Shown here: piece after piece, positions 10,689 through 20,750 of the stretch
Layout: every line of letters starts with the position of its first letter
How positions within the stretch are numbered: the stretch's first letter is position 1
Assembly (NCBI GenBank): GCA_907163375.1
Contig: CAJQUW010006992.1
Span: 40,712-104,711, forward strand
Length of the DNA stretch: 64,000 nucleotides
Direction: 5' to 3'
Source: Prostheceraeus crozeri
Taxonomy: Eukaryota > Platyhelminthes > Polycladida > Euryleptidae
The notes under the pieces: model-generated
Databases searched by the model: none
The model's input: the letters and a program-made list of their open reading frames with translations, nothing else
What the model was told of the DNA's origin: nothing
Translations under genes and position numbers: made by a program

Positions 10689-11456
10689 ATGAGTGAACTA
10701 CCTCCATTAAATAAAAAAAAACTTAAATTTAATCATCATCCAAATTTATCTAATAAAGTTTTGTCAGTTATTTGTGGAAGATCAGGATGTGGAAAAACAT
10801 ATCTATTATTTAAAATTTTAACGACTCCAAATTTTTTGGATTATAACAATCTTATAATTTATACAACAACGGCAGAACAACCCGTCTATCAATTTTTAAA
10901 ATATGGATTTGAAAATAATCTTAAAAAAACAGCAATTGCTTCATTATTCAAAGAATATGAAAAATCTGAAGATGAAGAAGAAATAAGTTCGTGGTGTGAA
11001 GAAGCAGCAAAAAATAATCAGTTAGTAGAATCTAATAAAAATAACCATATAAAGATACAATTAATAGATGATAGTGGTAATATGCAAGATCCTAGTAAAC
11101 TAGATAAAACAATGAAACATTGTGTAATTTTTGATGATTGTGTTAATGATAGAAATCAGTCAGTTCAGAGAAATTATTTCACAAGAGGTAGACATAATAA
11201 CTGTAGTGTATTTTATTTAACACAAAGTATGTATTCATTAGATGGAAGTGTTATTAGAAAGAATGCAAATATATTTATACTATTTGAAATAAATGCAAGA
11301 AACTTAAGTTATTTGTTAAGAGATTTATGTGTAAGAAATAAAGATGAATTTAAACAATCGTGTAACAATGCTTGGTCAAAAGATTATGGCTTCATTACAA
11401 TTAATATTGATAAAAAAATTCATGAAAGAGTTATAGAAAATATTTTCGCGGAGTGA
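10689..11456 (+). CDS. Genome-packaging ATPase (FtsK/HerA-type)
   Basis: The protein has 255 residues. A P-loop, CGRSGCGKT, lies at residues 29-37, with a Walker B strand, CVIFDDC, at about 143-150. The following FTRGRHNNCSVFYLTQS block is typical of Polinton, virophage and A32-like packaging ATPases, with the sensor-type Gln in LTQS. Its role in the family is to pump DNA into preformed capsids. It starts after TTTTTTTATTAAAAA, 88 bp after the penton gene, and runs convergently toward the polymerase. It appears whole. The counterpart is at 30128-30904. Confidence 0.92.
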   Translation: MSELPPLNKKKLKFNHHPNLSNKVLSVICGRSGCGKTYLLFKILTTPNFLDYNNLIIYTTTAEQPVYQFLKYGFENNLKKTAIASLFKEYEKSEDEEEISSWCEEAAKNNQLVESNKNNHIKIQLIDDSGNMQDPSKLDKTMKHCVIFDDCVNDRNQSVQRNYFTRGRHNNCSVFYLTQSMYSLDGSVIRKNANIFILFEINARNLSYLLRDLCVRNKDEFKQSCNNAWSKDYGFITINIDKKIHERVIENIFAE

Positions 11457-14033
11457 TAAAAATATACAAATATAGTGTTATAATATTTTTTTATTTTATG
11501 TATATATGAAATTTGTCTATCTTAGAAATTAGAAAATTAAAAAGGTTCAGTAGTTATTCCATCAGGTAAAATTTTTCTTTTATCATCAAATGGATCTAAT
11601 GCTAATTTATGTTCTTCTTTTAAATACATGTTATGTTTTTTTGAATTAAGTCTATAATTACATGCTGTTTTTATTTCATTATTAAATAATGCATTTTTAT
11701 AATCTTGAAATGTTATTTGATTAGCCACTGATGCCTTTGAAATTCCTTTTAATGTTTTATGTGTTTTAATATTATTAGTTGTATCATAACAGTAACATTT
11801 AGATTTTAAAAATATAGCTTCTGTTATGAAATCTTCATTTCCTTCTAATTCATCTTTTACTTTACATAAATCAGATGGATGAATGATATCTTTTATTTTA
11901 TTAATTTCTTCATCAAGTGTAGAATTATACGGTATTGTTAATTCTAAGAAAGCAGAATCGGTATCTGTAAAGTGTAATTTATAGTTTTTGCCATAAGCAG
12001 GTGCTAAATAATCATATATAAATCTATACATAAATAGTTTAGCTAATTCTAATATAGTGAAACCAATGAAATTAAACTTATCATGTTTTACGCTGATTCG
12101 ACGTAAATGTACAGCACATAGTTCATCACTAAATCTAGTAGTTCTTTTATATGTAGGTTTCCTTGTTAAATTTTGAAACCTATCTTTATCATAAACTATT
12201 TCAATATTTTGTGTATTACGCACATTTTCTAAAGTCTTACCATAAAATGCATTATTCATTAATTTGAAGAACACGTTTCCAAAATCATCTTTATTTCTTT
12301 TAGCTATTTTGCGTTTTTCAATATTGAACTCTATATAATTTTTTAACCACCTAGATTTTTGATAAAATAGTTTTCGATGTATTTTGGTGAGAATCATTCC
12401 ATGATCTAAATACCAATCTAGCATTCTTCCTTCAATAACATACTTTCCTTTATTGCTTTGTGTTAACATAAGTTTTTTTGTTGGTCTGTATTTTTTAGGA
12501 ATTAAAGATTTTTGATAATCTGAAAAATCTTCTATATTAGGAATTTTGTTTTCGGGACAGAAAGGAAAATATTTTGTTTTATCTTTTATTTCATCAGGGT
12601 ATACTAAATCAACTTCATATATATAACCATGATTATAATTTCCATCATATGTTTTTTGATAATCTAGAATATTACACCATGACATTTCACCTGTTGGTAA
12701 TTCTTGTATCATGCAAGAAGAATATAAGCTATTAAAATCATAATATAACAAATAGTTTTCTCTCATGAATTCATCAATTGCTTTTTCACGTTCTACTCCT
12801 TCTCGTTTCGTTCGAAAAATTTCTAATATTTTTTCTTTTTCTTCTGGAGATAAAGGTTTCATTATTCCATATTCTTGTGGATTTACTTTCTTATTATAAC
12901 ATTTAACATATCTATTACCTAAAACTGATAAAACTCCACCTCTAATTCCAGATTCAAAAAATAATAATTTATCATATGTATTTTCTTTATAATGTTTAAG
13001 TTTAACATTTGTATGTTTTAATCCTGCTAACCATGTTAAACCTGGTGTAGAATAACAATAACATGGATCTATTCCGTAATATTCTAAGCACATATCACGA
13101 AAGTTTTCAAAAAGATCAGCTAGTATTAATACATCTATCTGTAGATATTTTATTGTATAATCATACATTGTTTTACAATTTAACTCTCTCCAATTTTTTT
13201 CAGCTTCTGCATAGTCTTCGTCAGATAATTTTGATTGTTTTAATGTTGATTTAAATTTATTTATTGGAGGAAGTTGTTTTTCTTCCATAATTTTATTCAC
13301 AGAATTAAAATCTCCAGTTATATGCTCATACGGAAATATTCCTTTTAAAGGTTTTAAATTATATTTATTTAATATTTTACATTGTTCAGATTTCAAAGTT
13401 TTTCCCATAACATCTAATGAATAAGGAGTAAAAAATCTAAATGCATCTAAAATTCTAATGCAACCTAATTGGATTGAAAAATATTCTTCCTCTGTTTTAC
13501 ATAGTACATTTATTTGTTGTTGTTGTAATTTTTCAGATGAAAATAAATCTTTCATTACTAGATGGAAATCATATTTAGAACCATTATAGAAATATAGAGG
13601 AACAAAGTTATATTTAAATTTATTAGCATTAAGATTACAAGAATTATGTGCTGCACCTCAATATAATCCATTTAGATGATCATGATCTTTTACCTTATCA
13701 AGATATCTACCTTTGCCATTTTTATAATTTTTTGTAAATTCTCTTCCACAGTAATAACATTTTGTTTCATTAATAAAATTTAATTTTTCTTTTTCTTTTA
13801 ATGGCATCATCGGTATATTTGTTTCAAGCAATTGTGAAAAGCGACCTTGTAATTCTTCTACTTTCTTTGTAAACATTTCTGAACTATCTTCACCATAGTA
13901 TTGAAAATATTCTGATTTAAATAATTCAGGATAATTTGAATGAATGTACATTCCCCAACATAATGGTTTTTGTTCAAATAAATATTTTTCTTTACTTTGT
14001 TCAGATGCACTTTTTTCATAATTAAAAACCGAA

Positions 14034-14055
14034 GGTTCTAGGGCTTGGCCCGTAC
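14034..14055. repeat. Palindromic mini-element copy in the polymerase gene
   Basis: The copy is GGTTCTAGGGCTTGGCCCGT plus AC, with a GGGC/GCCC-type stem. Read in frame on the minus strand it adds a segment around GTGQALEP, in a stretch with no counterpart in the second polymerase. Confidence 0.75.
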
Positions 14056-14081
14056 CATTTTCAGAATTATAATTTTCAGAA

Positions 14082-14104
14082 TCGGGTGAAGCCCTGGAAC
14101 TTTC
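14082..14104. repeat. Palindromic mini-element copy in the polymerase gene
   Basis: It is the reverse orientation of the same word (minus strand GTTCCAGGGCTTCACCCGA) and encodes ESSRASPDS in frame. It lies about 30 bases from the previous copy. Confidence 0.75.
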
Positions 14105-15734
14105 CGTTCGATTTTGTGTCATATTAACACTATAAGCTTCAAAATCACAATAAATAGTAAAGGGTACTTTATTTTTAAAATACCATTTATTATATTCTAA
14201 ATAATCATCTTTTGGAAATGTGTTTCTGACTGCTTCATTTTGTTGACAATTCTCCAAATGTCTATTAATTTCTTCTTTAGTTCTAAAACTTGTCATACAT
14301 TGAAGACAAGGAAAATTTGTATTTTCTGAAGTTTTTGTGAATATAGAAACATCTTTACACAATATAAAATGACCCTGATAATATAATATATTCGCTTGTC
14401 CTCATTGTTTTGACTGTTCTAGTTTTTCAAATTTATCTTGATATATTTCATGTGTTTCATTAATTTCTTTTGCAAGATTAAATGTATTTCGATGAAAATT
14501 TTGATTTAATATTTGTAGCTGATAACTATATTCTTTATCATATTGTTCTTTATATTGTTGAAGACATTTTTTTAAAGATTCATTTATTTTTTGATTGGTT
14601 TCATTTTCTTCATTATTTAATTCTTTATTGTCATCATTTAATTTTTGAATCGTTTCTATCTTATTTTCATATTTATGGCCATTTTCTTGTACTAATATTT
14701 TTGTTTGTTGTTGATAATCTGTTTTACATTTTTGTAAACTTTCATTTAAATTTTGTAATTTTTGTTGATATTCTAAAGATAAAGATGAATAATCGGAATC
14801 ATAATCATAATTATAATTACGTCCTTTATAATTATTATGACTAATCATTATTGGTGATAGTGTTTTAACAAGTTCAAATTTTTCAGTACATATTATATTT
14901 CCTTGGTAAAAAATATTATGATGCATGTAATTTCCTCTATCATTATATACTATTTCTGATTGACATAAATTTTTATTATTCAAATAAAATTTTTTTGAAT
15001 CTGAGTAAAGTGGAGTAATTTTACCAATAGAAACATAATTCACATTTAATTCAAAAACATTTACTTCTATTAAATTTTTATTCTTTTTATGAAACTTTAT
15101 TAATCTATTATAATCGTATGGAAATTCATGTAAGCCATCAGAAAGATCAAATTCATTTATGTATTCTTCTTTATTATAATAACTTAGTCTTTCTTTATGA
15201 TATTCCGCAGGATGTAAATGTGCTATAATACTCCACAGAAAACAATAATCATCTTCATTTTTTATGTTGATTATTTGTGGTGAACTGAAAGGTAAAGGAA
15301 CATAACTACCACCAGTATTATTTTTATATTTATCAATTACTATTTTCTTAGATAGTATTTTAACAAATCTCCAACCAGATTCACGTAACTGGGCTTCAAT
15401 TATACAATTTTCTAATTTAAGTATCATCGATTCAAATATGGGTTGTATATCATTTACATTATGAATTTCTTGTGAATTTGTAAAATGTCCTTGTATTATT
15501 TCTTCAGGAATTCCATCAGGTCCATTTTTTGTATAAAGTACTTCTACATTCATATAACATTTGAAAGATTTCTTAAATATATTATAAAAGTTGGTTAGAA
15601 TATCAGAAAAAGTTTTATCGGTTTCATTATATTCAAAAGACTGATTAAATAAATATTTTATATTTGCTAAGACTTCATCGTTTCGTTCAGCTTCATCAAA
15701 TTCATCAGTATCGCTAAATAAATATCTTCCATCT

Positions 15735-15763
15735 GGTACGGGCGAAGCCCTAGAACCTTCGGC
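15735..15763. repeat. Palindromic mini-element copy in the polymerase gene
   Basis: On the minus strand it reads GGTTCTAGGGCTTCGCCCGT, the consensus form, and encodes AEGSRASPVP in frame. The second polymerase lacks this segment, passing straight from its VIDEP region to VDVRFLF. Confidence 0.8.
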
Positions 15764-16101
15764 TTGTATGGTCTCATCTTCACTATTAAAAACTTTTTTA
15801 TATTCCGAATGTGAATAATCATCAAACATTTTTTTAACTTTTATATCAGTAGGCAATGTTTCTTGATAGCTTTTATAACTATTTAATTTTAATATATTTC
15901 CTTCATCAACTCGTTCTACATTTTGTAAATGCAATTTACTATTTAAATGAGATTGATAACTTCTTTTTGTTTGCAACTTTTTTTTACATAAGACACAATA
16001 AAACTTGGTATTTTCCATTTTTTTATTTTTTTAGAGAAAATTTAAGAAAAATTTGTGTTTTAATTTTAGATATAAACATTCTAATATCTAGGACTTGAGT
16101 G

Positions 16102-17475
16102 TTATTTTATATTATTATATATTTCACGTTCTTTAGTTATTTTTTTCTTTATCACATTAAGTTTTATCATATTAAGTTTTATCATATTAAGTTTCATCAT
16201 ATAATGTTTTATCAAAAGATAATTTAAATTTTTTTTACTAACTATTGATTCTTCATCATCATCATCAATTGATTCTTCATCATCATCATAAATTGTTTCT
16301 TCATCATCATAAATTACACTTTTTGATATAGGATGCCCTTCCATGATAGGATACCATTCTCTTATTGGAATATCTAACTCTAAATTACATTTTTTATCTG
16401 ATAATAATATAATAGAGAAAAATATTCGTCTTTGATCTCTTTTGGAAAATTTAATAACACCACCATAATCTGAATCACTTTTAGTTTTTATTAAAGATGA
16501 TAAAATTTTAAATTGATTAGATGTAAATCCTAATTTAAATTTTGTAGACCCGACACATAGTTGTCTAACAGTATCTTCAACTATACCATCATTATTATTT
16601 TCAATTGTAAGAAAATGAAATTTAGATAAATTTTTATAATTACTAATATTTTTATAATCTTTTTTACCATTTACACCTTTTTCAGATGTTACAGAATCAT
16701 CATTATTATCATAAGATTCTTTAAGATCGGGCAAAGCCCTAGAACCTTCAGTTCGTTTATTATGATTATGGTCATTGTTAATAGTATAAGGTGTTGTCCA
16801 CATATAAATTTTTTCTTGTTGAGCTAAGCCATTTATGTAAGATTTTAACAAATTAATATTTAAGTTTGAATATAATCCTATATACGTATCATCATCATAT
16901 CTTTGCGGCATTTCTAATGTTTCTTGTTTATAAATTGTGTCTCTATAATAAACTTGACATAATAATTCTTCATTATGTTTTTTACTCTCTATGTGAATGT
17001 TATATTGATTTTGTTCATCAACAAATAATCTAATTTTTTCTTTGGAAAAAGATTTTAATTTTTTAACTAATTCTTTAATATTGATATAATTAATAATTTT
17101 TGTTTCTATCCAATCAGTATTACTAATCGGCAAAACTGCTCTAATAAAACCATAAACATTATTATGACCTATTATAACCATATTTTCTTTATTTAATTCC
17201 ACATAAGCTACATCATTATATTTACTAACAATCTCCATAAATTTAATAAATGGATCACCTGAGAAAATGCAATAATTAGTTTCTATAGAAGGTAAACCTT
17301 TAGTCTGTTCTCTAAATATTTCGGCTTGTAATTGAAATAAAATATTAACATCTATACATGGATTATTATTATTATTATTATCAAAACATTTATTTTCAAA
17401 TCCCGTTGATCTTGTCGAATAAGAAGAAGAGGATGATGCGGACGAATATAATTTTTTTAAATTTGGTTTTTCCAT
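16102..17475 (-). CDS. Polymerase-adjacent protein, possible PCNA-like sliding clamp
   Basis: The protein has 457 residues. Residues ~70-180 follow the pattern of a PCNA amino-terminal half: FIKFMEIVSKYNDVAYVEL, MVIIGHNNVYGFIRAVLP, INYINIKELVKKLKSFS, then KIRLFVDEQNQYNIHIES. A second stretch (FKLGFTSNQFKILSSLI, GGVIKFSKRDQRRIFFSI) could be a later clamp strand set. The clamp reading is inference from pattern only; no signature motif proves it. A mini-element copy encodes TEGSRALPD in the linker, followed by low-complexity Asp/Glu runs. It sits 83 bp upstream of the polymerase on the same strand, which fits a processivity factor. Polinton 2 has different genes at this place. Confidence 0.75.
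   Translation of the reverse strand: MEKPNLKKLYSSASSSSSYSTRSTGFENKCFDNNNNNNPCIDVNILFQLQAEIFREQTKGLPSIETNYCIFSGDPFIKFMEIVSKYNDVAYVELNKENMVIIGHNNVYGFIRAVLPISNTDWIETKIINYINIKELVKKLKSFSKEKIRLFVDEQNQYNIHIESKKHNEELLCQVYYRDTIYKQETLEMPQRYDDDTYIGLYSNLNINLLKSYINGLAQQEKIYMWTTPYTINNDHNHNKRTEGSRALPDLKESYDNNDDSVTSEKGVNGKKDYKNISNYKNLSKFHFLTIENNNDGIVEDTVRQLCVGSTKFKLGFTSNQFKILSSLIKTKSDSDYGGVIKFSKRDQRRIFFSIILLSDKKCNLELDIPIREWYPIMEGHPISKSVIYDDEETIYDDDEESIDDDDEESIVSKKNLNYLLIKHYMMKLNMIKLNMIKLNVIKKKITKEREIYNNIK
16725..16755. repeat. Palindromic mini-element copy in the clamp-like gene
   Basis: The plus strand reads ATCGGGCAAAGCCCTAGAAC then CTTCAGTTCG. On the minus strand it is in frame and encodes TEGSRALPDL in a low-complexity linker. 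Confidence 0.78.
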
Positions 17476-17572
17476 TTTTTTATTTTTATTAGAAAAAATT
17501 TTATTTTTATTAGAAAAAATTTAATTTTTTTATTTTTATTAGAAAAAATTTTACTTTTTTATTGTTTTAAAA
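17476..17572. promoter_or_regulatory. Bidirectional AT-rich leader with three tandem units
   Basis: Three copies of TTTTTATTAGAAAAAATTT fill the space between the divergent clamp-like (minus) and fibre-like (plus) genes, ending TTATTGTTTTAAAA before the plus-strand ATG. The same T-run/A-run layout precedes most genes of both Polintons. Promoter function is inferred. Confidence 0.5.
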
Positions 17573-18460
17573 ATGAAGTTACCAAATGTTGGTGGAGGTG
17601 CATATATCCCGAATAATCGTGAATTAGAAATAGAGATAGAAAATTATATCATGAAAACTGGAGACGTTTTATCTGGACCATTGCATCTTTCTATTCTTCC
17701 GCAACAAAATACAGAGTTAACAAATAAACAATATGTTGATACACAAATCAATGATTTAAAGGAAAAATATATAAACGATGTTTTGGTTCCACTGATGAAT
17801 GAATTAAAGTTGCTAAAACTTAATGACAAATCATTAAACGAAAAACTATTAAAACTTGATAAAAAGGATAGAGAGCTAGAAGCAGATATAGCAAAACTTT
17901 TTAAAAAGATTTCTGAACAATCAAAAATTTTAATATTACTTTCTATAAAGTTAAAATCTGCAGTCATTAAAAATAAACATCAGATAAAAATGTTAAAAGA
18001 ACAATTAGAAGATGAAATAGAAAAACTACCTGAAAGAATTAAAAAAAATTTAAAACAGTTACAAGCTACATTCCAAAAAAGTGTTGATGAATTAAGTTCT
18101 AAAATTACTCAACAAATGAAAAAGATGAATAGAATAATAAATGAAGTAAACTCGCTTAATCAAAGAGTTGATAAAATGAAAACTCTTAAAATCAATTTAG
18201 AAAATGAATTAAAGAAAAATTTACAAGAAAACTCTAAAGAAAATAAAGAACAGTTAGATGCTGTTAAAAGACAATTAGATGTTCTTAAAATTAAGTTAAA
18301 TGCTCTTAAAACGGCGTTGAAGATGAATCAACAGAAAATGCAAGTTAATAGAAAAGAAATTAAAGTACATCACACGCTGCTTGACGCAATAGATAAAGTG
18401 CAACAGTCAATTAATAAAGTTATCTCGAAGTTGTTGTCCATTCACAAACGTAAATCTTAG
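17573..18460 (+). CDS. Coiled-coil fibre-like protein with a tail-fibre-type motif
   Basis: The protein has 295 residues. The head (residues 1-20, NVGGGAYIPNN) is followed by YIMKTGDVLSGPLHLS and, 14 residues later, NKQYVDTQI. This layout (G-D-x-L-x-G-P-L-x-L … KxYVD) matches the repeat at the base of many phage tail fibres. Residues ~57-280 are almost unbroken heptad coiled coil (LNEKLLKLDKKDRELEADI, LNQRVDKMKTL). The tail ends VHHTLLDAIDKVQQSINKV and a basic HKRKS. A trimeric virion spike or fibre is inferred from shape and from its place among the capsid genes. The counterpart at 37382-38197 conserves the two ends best. It appears whole. Confidence 0.82.
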   Translation: MKLPNVGGGAYIPNNRELEIEIENYIMKTGDVLSGPLHLSILPQQNTELTNKQYVDTQINDLKEKYINDVLVPLMNELKLLKLNDKSLNEKLLKLDKKDRELEADIAKLFKKISEQSKILILLSIKLKSAVIKNKHQIKMLKEQLEDEIEKLPERIKKNLKQLQATFQKSVDELSSKITQQMKKMNRIINEVNSLNQRVDKMKTLKINLENELKKNLQENSKENKEQLDAVKRQLDVLKIKLNALKTALKMNQQKMQVNRKEIKVHHTLLDAIDKVQQSINKVISKLLSIHKRKS

Positions 18461-18501
18461 CGTAAATATTTTTCCCAAAAAGTCAAATTTAATCCTAAAA
18501 A

Positions 18502-19089
18502 ATGCCTATAATTTATAAACACAATCTTAAACATTTTGCATCAAATAATAAAATTGCTCATGAACCATCTCAGAAACCTGTGTACCATTATGATAGTGTA
18601 GAAACTGTCGGAACACAAAAGTTCCTAGGCACCGCAGGTGCCGTCCAAAAAGAAGGGGCTGGCATCTTTTCTGGTATTGGAAGTATCGTTAACTTAATTA
18701 AAAATAATAAAGATTTGATTACATCTGCTGCAAAAGGAGCAGCTGCTATAGGTAGTACAGCTAGTGCAATATCAAATGCTGTTAAGTCTCAAAACGAATT
18801 AAAACAACTAGAAGCTATTCGTAAACTTAGGAATGATTCTGAAGAACTAAAAAATTTAAAAAAACTTTCAGAGGAAACAAAAAATAAAATTGCTAACATA
18901 GCTGTTGGGGAAACCTTGAGGAGCGGAGCTCCGTCTGATAGTAAACATAAGAAGAAATCAGGCGTTGCCATAAAACGTTCAATTGAACCTACGGTTCGTT
19001 CAATTGAAGAAATAAGAGGTAATGGTATTAATAGCAACCTTCGGTCTAACCAGCAAAGCTGTAGCGGAGCTGGTCTAGCAAAATTCTAA
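18502..19089 (+). CDS. pVI-like putative membrane-active virion protein
   Basis: The protein has 195 residues. The head MPIIYKHNLKHFASNN is almost identical in the second element. Residues ~52-94 form a small-residue-rich amphipathic or hydrophobic stretch (GAGIFSGIGSIVNLI, AAKGAAAIGSTASAIS), as in capsid-internal membrane-lytic proteins such as adenovirus pVI. Near the end, EIRGNG (residues 170-175) fits the adenain cleavage rule (M/I/L)xGx-G. The counterpart at 38244-38747 has MRGNG at the same place. Three extra segments absent from the counterpart coincide with palindromic mini-elements. The pVI relation is inference. It starts after TAATCCTAAAAA, 41 bp from the fibre-like gene. Confidence 0.75.
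   Translation: MPIIYKHNLKHFASNNKIAHEPSQKPVYHYDSVETVGTQKFLGTAGAVQKEGAGIFSGIGSIVNLIKNNKDLITSAAKGAAAIGSTASAISNAVKSQNELKQLEAIRKLRNDSEELKNLKKLSEETKNKIANIAVGETLRSGAPSDSKHKKKSGVAIKRSIEPTVRSIEEIRGNGINSNLRSNQQSCSGAGLAKF
18908..18937. repeat. Palindromic mini-element copy in the pVI-like gene
   Basis: It centres on GGAGCGGAGCTCC and encodes the extra VGETLRSGAPSD segment missing from the Polinton 2 protein. Confidence 0.65.
18975..19005. repeat. Palindromic mini-element copy in the pVI-like gene
   Basis: GAACCTACGGTTC is a perfect hairpin (GAACC-TAC-GGTTC), framed by the inverted words TTCAATTGAA. It encodes RSIEPTVRSI in frame, absent from the sister protein. Confidence 0.7.
19030..19078. repeat. 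Compound palindromic insert in the pVI-like gene
   Basis: The words ACCTTCGGT, CCAGCAAAGCTG and AGCGGAGCTGG lie in a row and encode NLRSNQQSCSGAG. The sister protein has a shorter TTNVGN segment here. Confidence 0.6.
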
Positions 19090-19260
19090 AATTATATTTT
19101 AGTAAAATTTTTTAGTAATTTTTTTTAGTAAAATTTTTTTAGTAAAATTTTTAGCAAAATTATTTTAGTAAAATTTTTTGCTGAAATGCTAAAATTATAT
19201 TTCAGTAAAAATTTTTTTGTGTGTGAGAAAAAACAAAAAGTCAAATTATTTTTTATAAAA
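19090..19260. promoter_or_regulatory. AT-rich repetitive leader before the major capsid gene
   Basis: Five or so imperfect copies of TTTTAGTAAAATTTTT precede the capsid gene, which starts after TTTTTTATAAAA. The layout resembles the repeated leaders at 17476 and 20596. A promoter role is inferred. Confidence 0.4.
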
Positions 19261-20595
19261 ATGTCTTCGCTTATCGAAAATAAATTTAGATTAGACGATC
19301 CTCCGTTCGTCAGTTACAATCAAAAAAAGAATGACTATATAAGAATTGCTATGAATCCCGGATCTTCCAGTAGAGTAAATACTGGAGGAGATTTAATTTT
19401 TGAAGTTGATAATCAGCAGAGTTATATATATCTACCTGATTCATTTTTACACTGTGAATATTCTTTATATAGTGATGCCAATTTTACAACACCATTACCA
19501 GAAACCGATAATATTGCACTAGAGAATAATTTTTTTCCAAGATTATTTACACAAATGCGTTTAGATGTTGCAACTCAAAATATAGAAACAATAAGTGATT
19601 CTCCAGGTGTAATTGATACAATGCTTAGATTTGTAACAATTGGTGAAAATAATAAAAAGTATGAAATCGAAGGTTGGTTTCCTGATACTAATGATGGTAT
19701 AATTGTTGATGATTTAACTCACGCTGGAACAGATGCAGCAGGAATTGCGAAAGATGTAGAAAATATTGCAAAACATTTAAATAAAACAAATAATGATGCA
19801 TATAAAGAAAGACGTGAATTTAACAAAAAAAGTAAACAGACAGTAAATTGGTCATTGTCTCCATTATTCGGATATTTAGATTATGATAAAATATCATATC
19901 AATTAAAATTTAAATTAATAATTCATCGTACAGCAAATAATGAATTAATCTTTTTTGGTAAGACTGGAAAAAGAGCATATTTAAAAATTGATAGACTTGA
20001 ATGGTGGATTAAGCATATTACTCCTAGTTTAGAGATTGAAACAGCTATTGCAAAAAGATTAAATACTAACAAACCAATTCCAGTAAATTTTCTAAAGCGT
20101 ACTGCTAGTTCAGTAACTTTTTCCGAACAAAGATTTAACTGGCATTTTACTAGAACTGCGAATACTCCAAGATATTTATTACTAACTTTTCAAAGAAATA
20201 ATTCTCCAAGTTTTGATAAGAACAATAATCTCTTCCATATTAATACAATTGGAAGTTTACAAGTTTCATTAAATCAAACCTGTTATCCAATTGATCCATT
20301 AAGATTTGACGATAGCAATAATCAATTTATGGAAGGATATGATGCTTATAGAAATCTTTGTATAGAATTTGGAGTTGAACCACAATTAACTCCTGGAGAT
20401 TGGAGACATTTATATCCTGTTTTCTGTTTCGATTTAAGTGCACAATCTGAAGATATTATCAAGACTGGTTGTGATGTACCAATTAATATTGAAAAGAAAG
20501 ATTCCACAACTTCATTGATGGCTTATGGTTTATTGCTAGAAGATGTAAAATATTCTATTGAAGTTCTTAATGGGAAGATGGCTAGAATAAATTAA
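19261..20595 (+). CDS. Major capsid protein (double jelly roll)
   Basis: The protein has 444 residues, the usual size for the Polinton/adintovirus major capsid protein, which builds the icosahedral shell as trimers. The start at 19261 follows TTTATAAAA and matches the second element; the open frame extends 75 bp further upstream without support. Markers are IRIAMNPGSSSRVNTGGDL, YLPDSFLHCEYSLYSD, FFPRLFTQMRLDVATQNIE and, near the end, YPVFCFDLSAQSEDIIKTG with INIE, matching the closing strands of the second jelly roll. It is flanked by pVI-like and pX-like genes. The counterpart 38810-40144 is very similar. It appears whole. Confidence 0.9.
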   Translation: MSSLIENKFRLDDPPFVSYNQKKNDYIRIAMNPGSSSRVNTGGDLIFEVDNQQSYIYLPDSFLHCEYSLYSDANFTTPLPETDNIALENNFFPRLFTQMRLDVATQNIETISDSPGVIDTMLRFVTIGENNKKYEIEGWFPDTNDGIIVDDLTHAGTDAAGIAKDVENIAKHLNKTNNDAYKERREFNKKSKQTVNWSLSPLFGYLDYDKISYQLKFKLIIHRTANNELIFFGKTGKRAYLKIDRLEWWIKHITPSLEIETAIAKRLNTNKPIPVNFLKRTASSVTFSEQRFNWHFTRTANTPRYLLLTFQRNNSPSFDKNNNLFHINTIGSLQVSLNQTCYPIDPLRFDDSNNQFMEGYDAYRNLCIEFGVEPQLTPGDWRHLYPVFCFDLSAQSEDIIKTGCDVPINIEKKDSTTSLMAYGLLLEDVKYSIEVLNGKMARIN

Positions 20596-20750
20596 TTTAA
20601 TTTTTTTTCATAACTAGAATAGATTAAAAAATTCTTTACTTAAAAATTTTTTAATAACTAGAATAGATTAAAATTTTTTGGTAACTTGAAATTTTTTAAT
20701 AACTAGAATAGATTAAAATTTTTTGGTAACTTAAAATTTTTTTATTAAAA
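20596..20750. promoter_or_regulatory. Leader with three ~48-bp tandem units before the pX-like gene
   Basis: ATAACTAGAATAGATTAAAA recurs three times, spaced by ATTTTTTGGTAACTT, and ends TTTTTATTAAAA at the ATG. The function is unknown; promoter or leader is inferred. Confidence 0.45.

Larger units (their letters stand above)
11537..16018 (-). pseudogene. Protein-primed-type DNA polymerase B of Polinton 1, broken
   Basis: This is the element's replicase. Recognisable parts in order are: an amino-terminal C2H2 finger (FYCVLCKKKLQTKRS), the PLPFSSPQIINI domain with CFLWSIIAHLHP, a long Gln/Glu-rich coiled coil, a second finger (FPCLQCMTSFR), exonuclease motif IYCDFEAY, a Cys/His cluster (CYYCGREF, DHDHLNGLY), YLQIDVLILADLFE, and polymerase motifs YYDFNSLYSSCM, KLMNNAFYGK and FTDTDSAF. 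Polinton 2 carries a whole 1378-residue homologue. This copy is broken, with about two interruptions. Four palindromic mini-element copies lie in or near it, at least three encoding extra peptide segments. It ends 80 bp from the convergent ATPase gene. Confidence 0.93.

Noticed and set aside
14482-14844. Plus-strand open frame of 120 residues
   Set aside because: It is antisense to the Gln/Glu-rich coiled coil of the polymerase; its Phe/Tyr/His composition is the mirror of that repeat.
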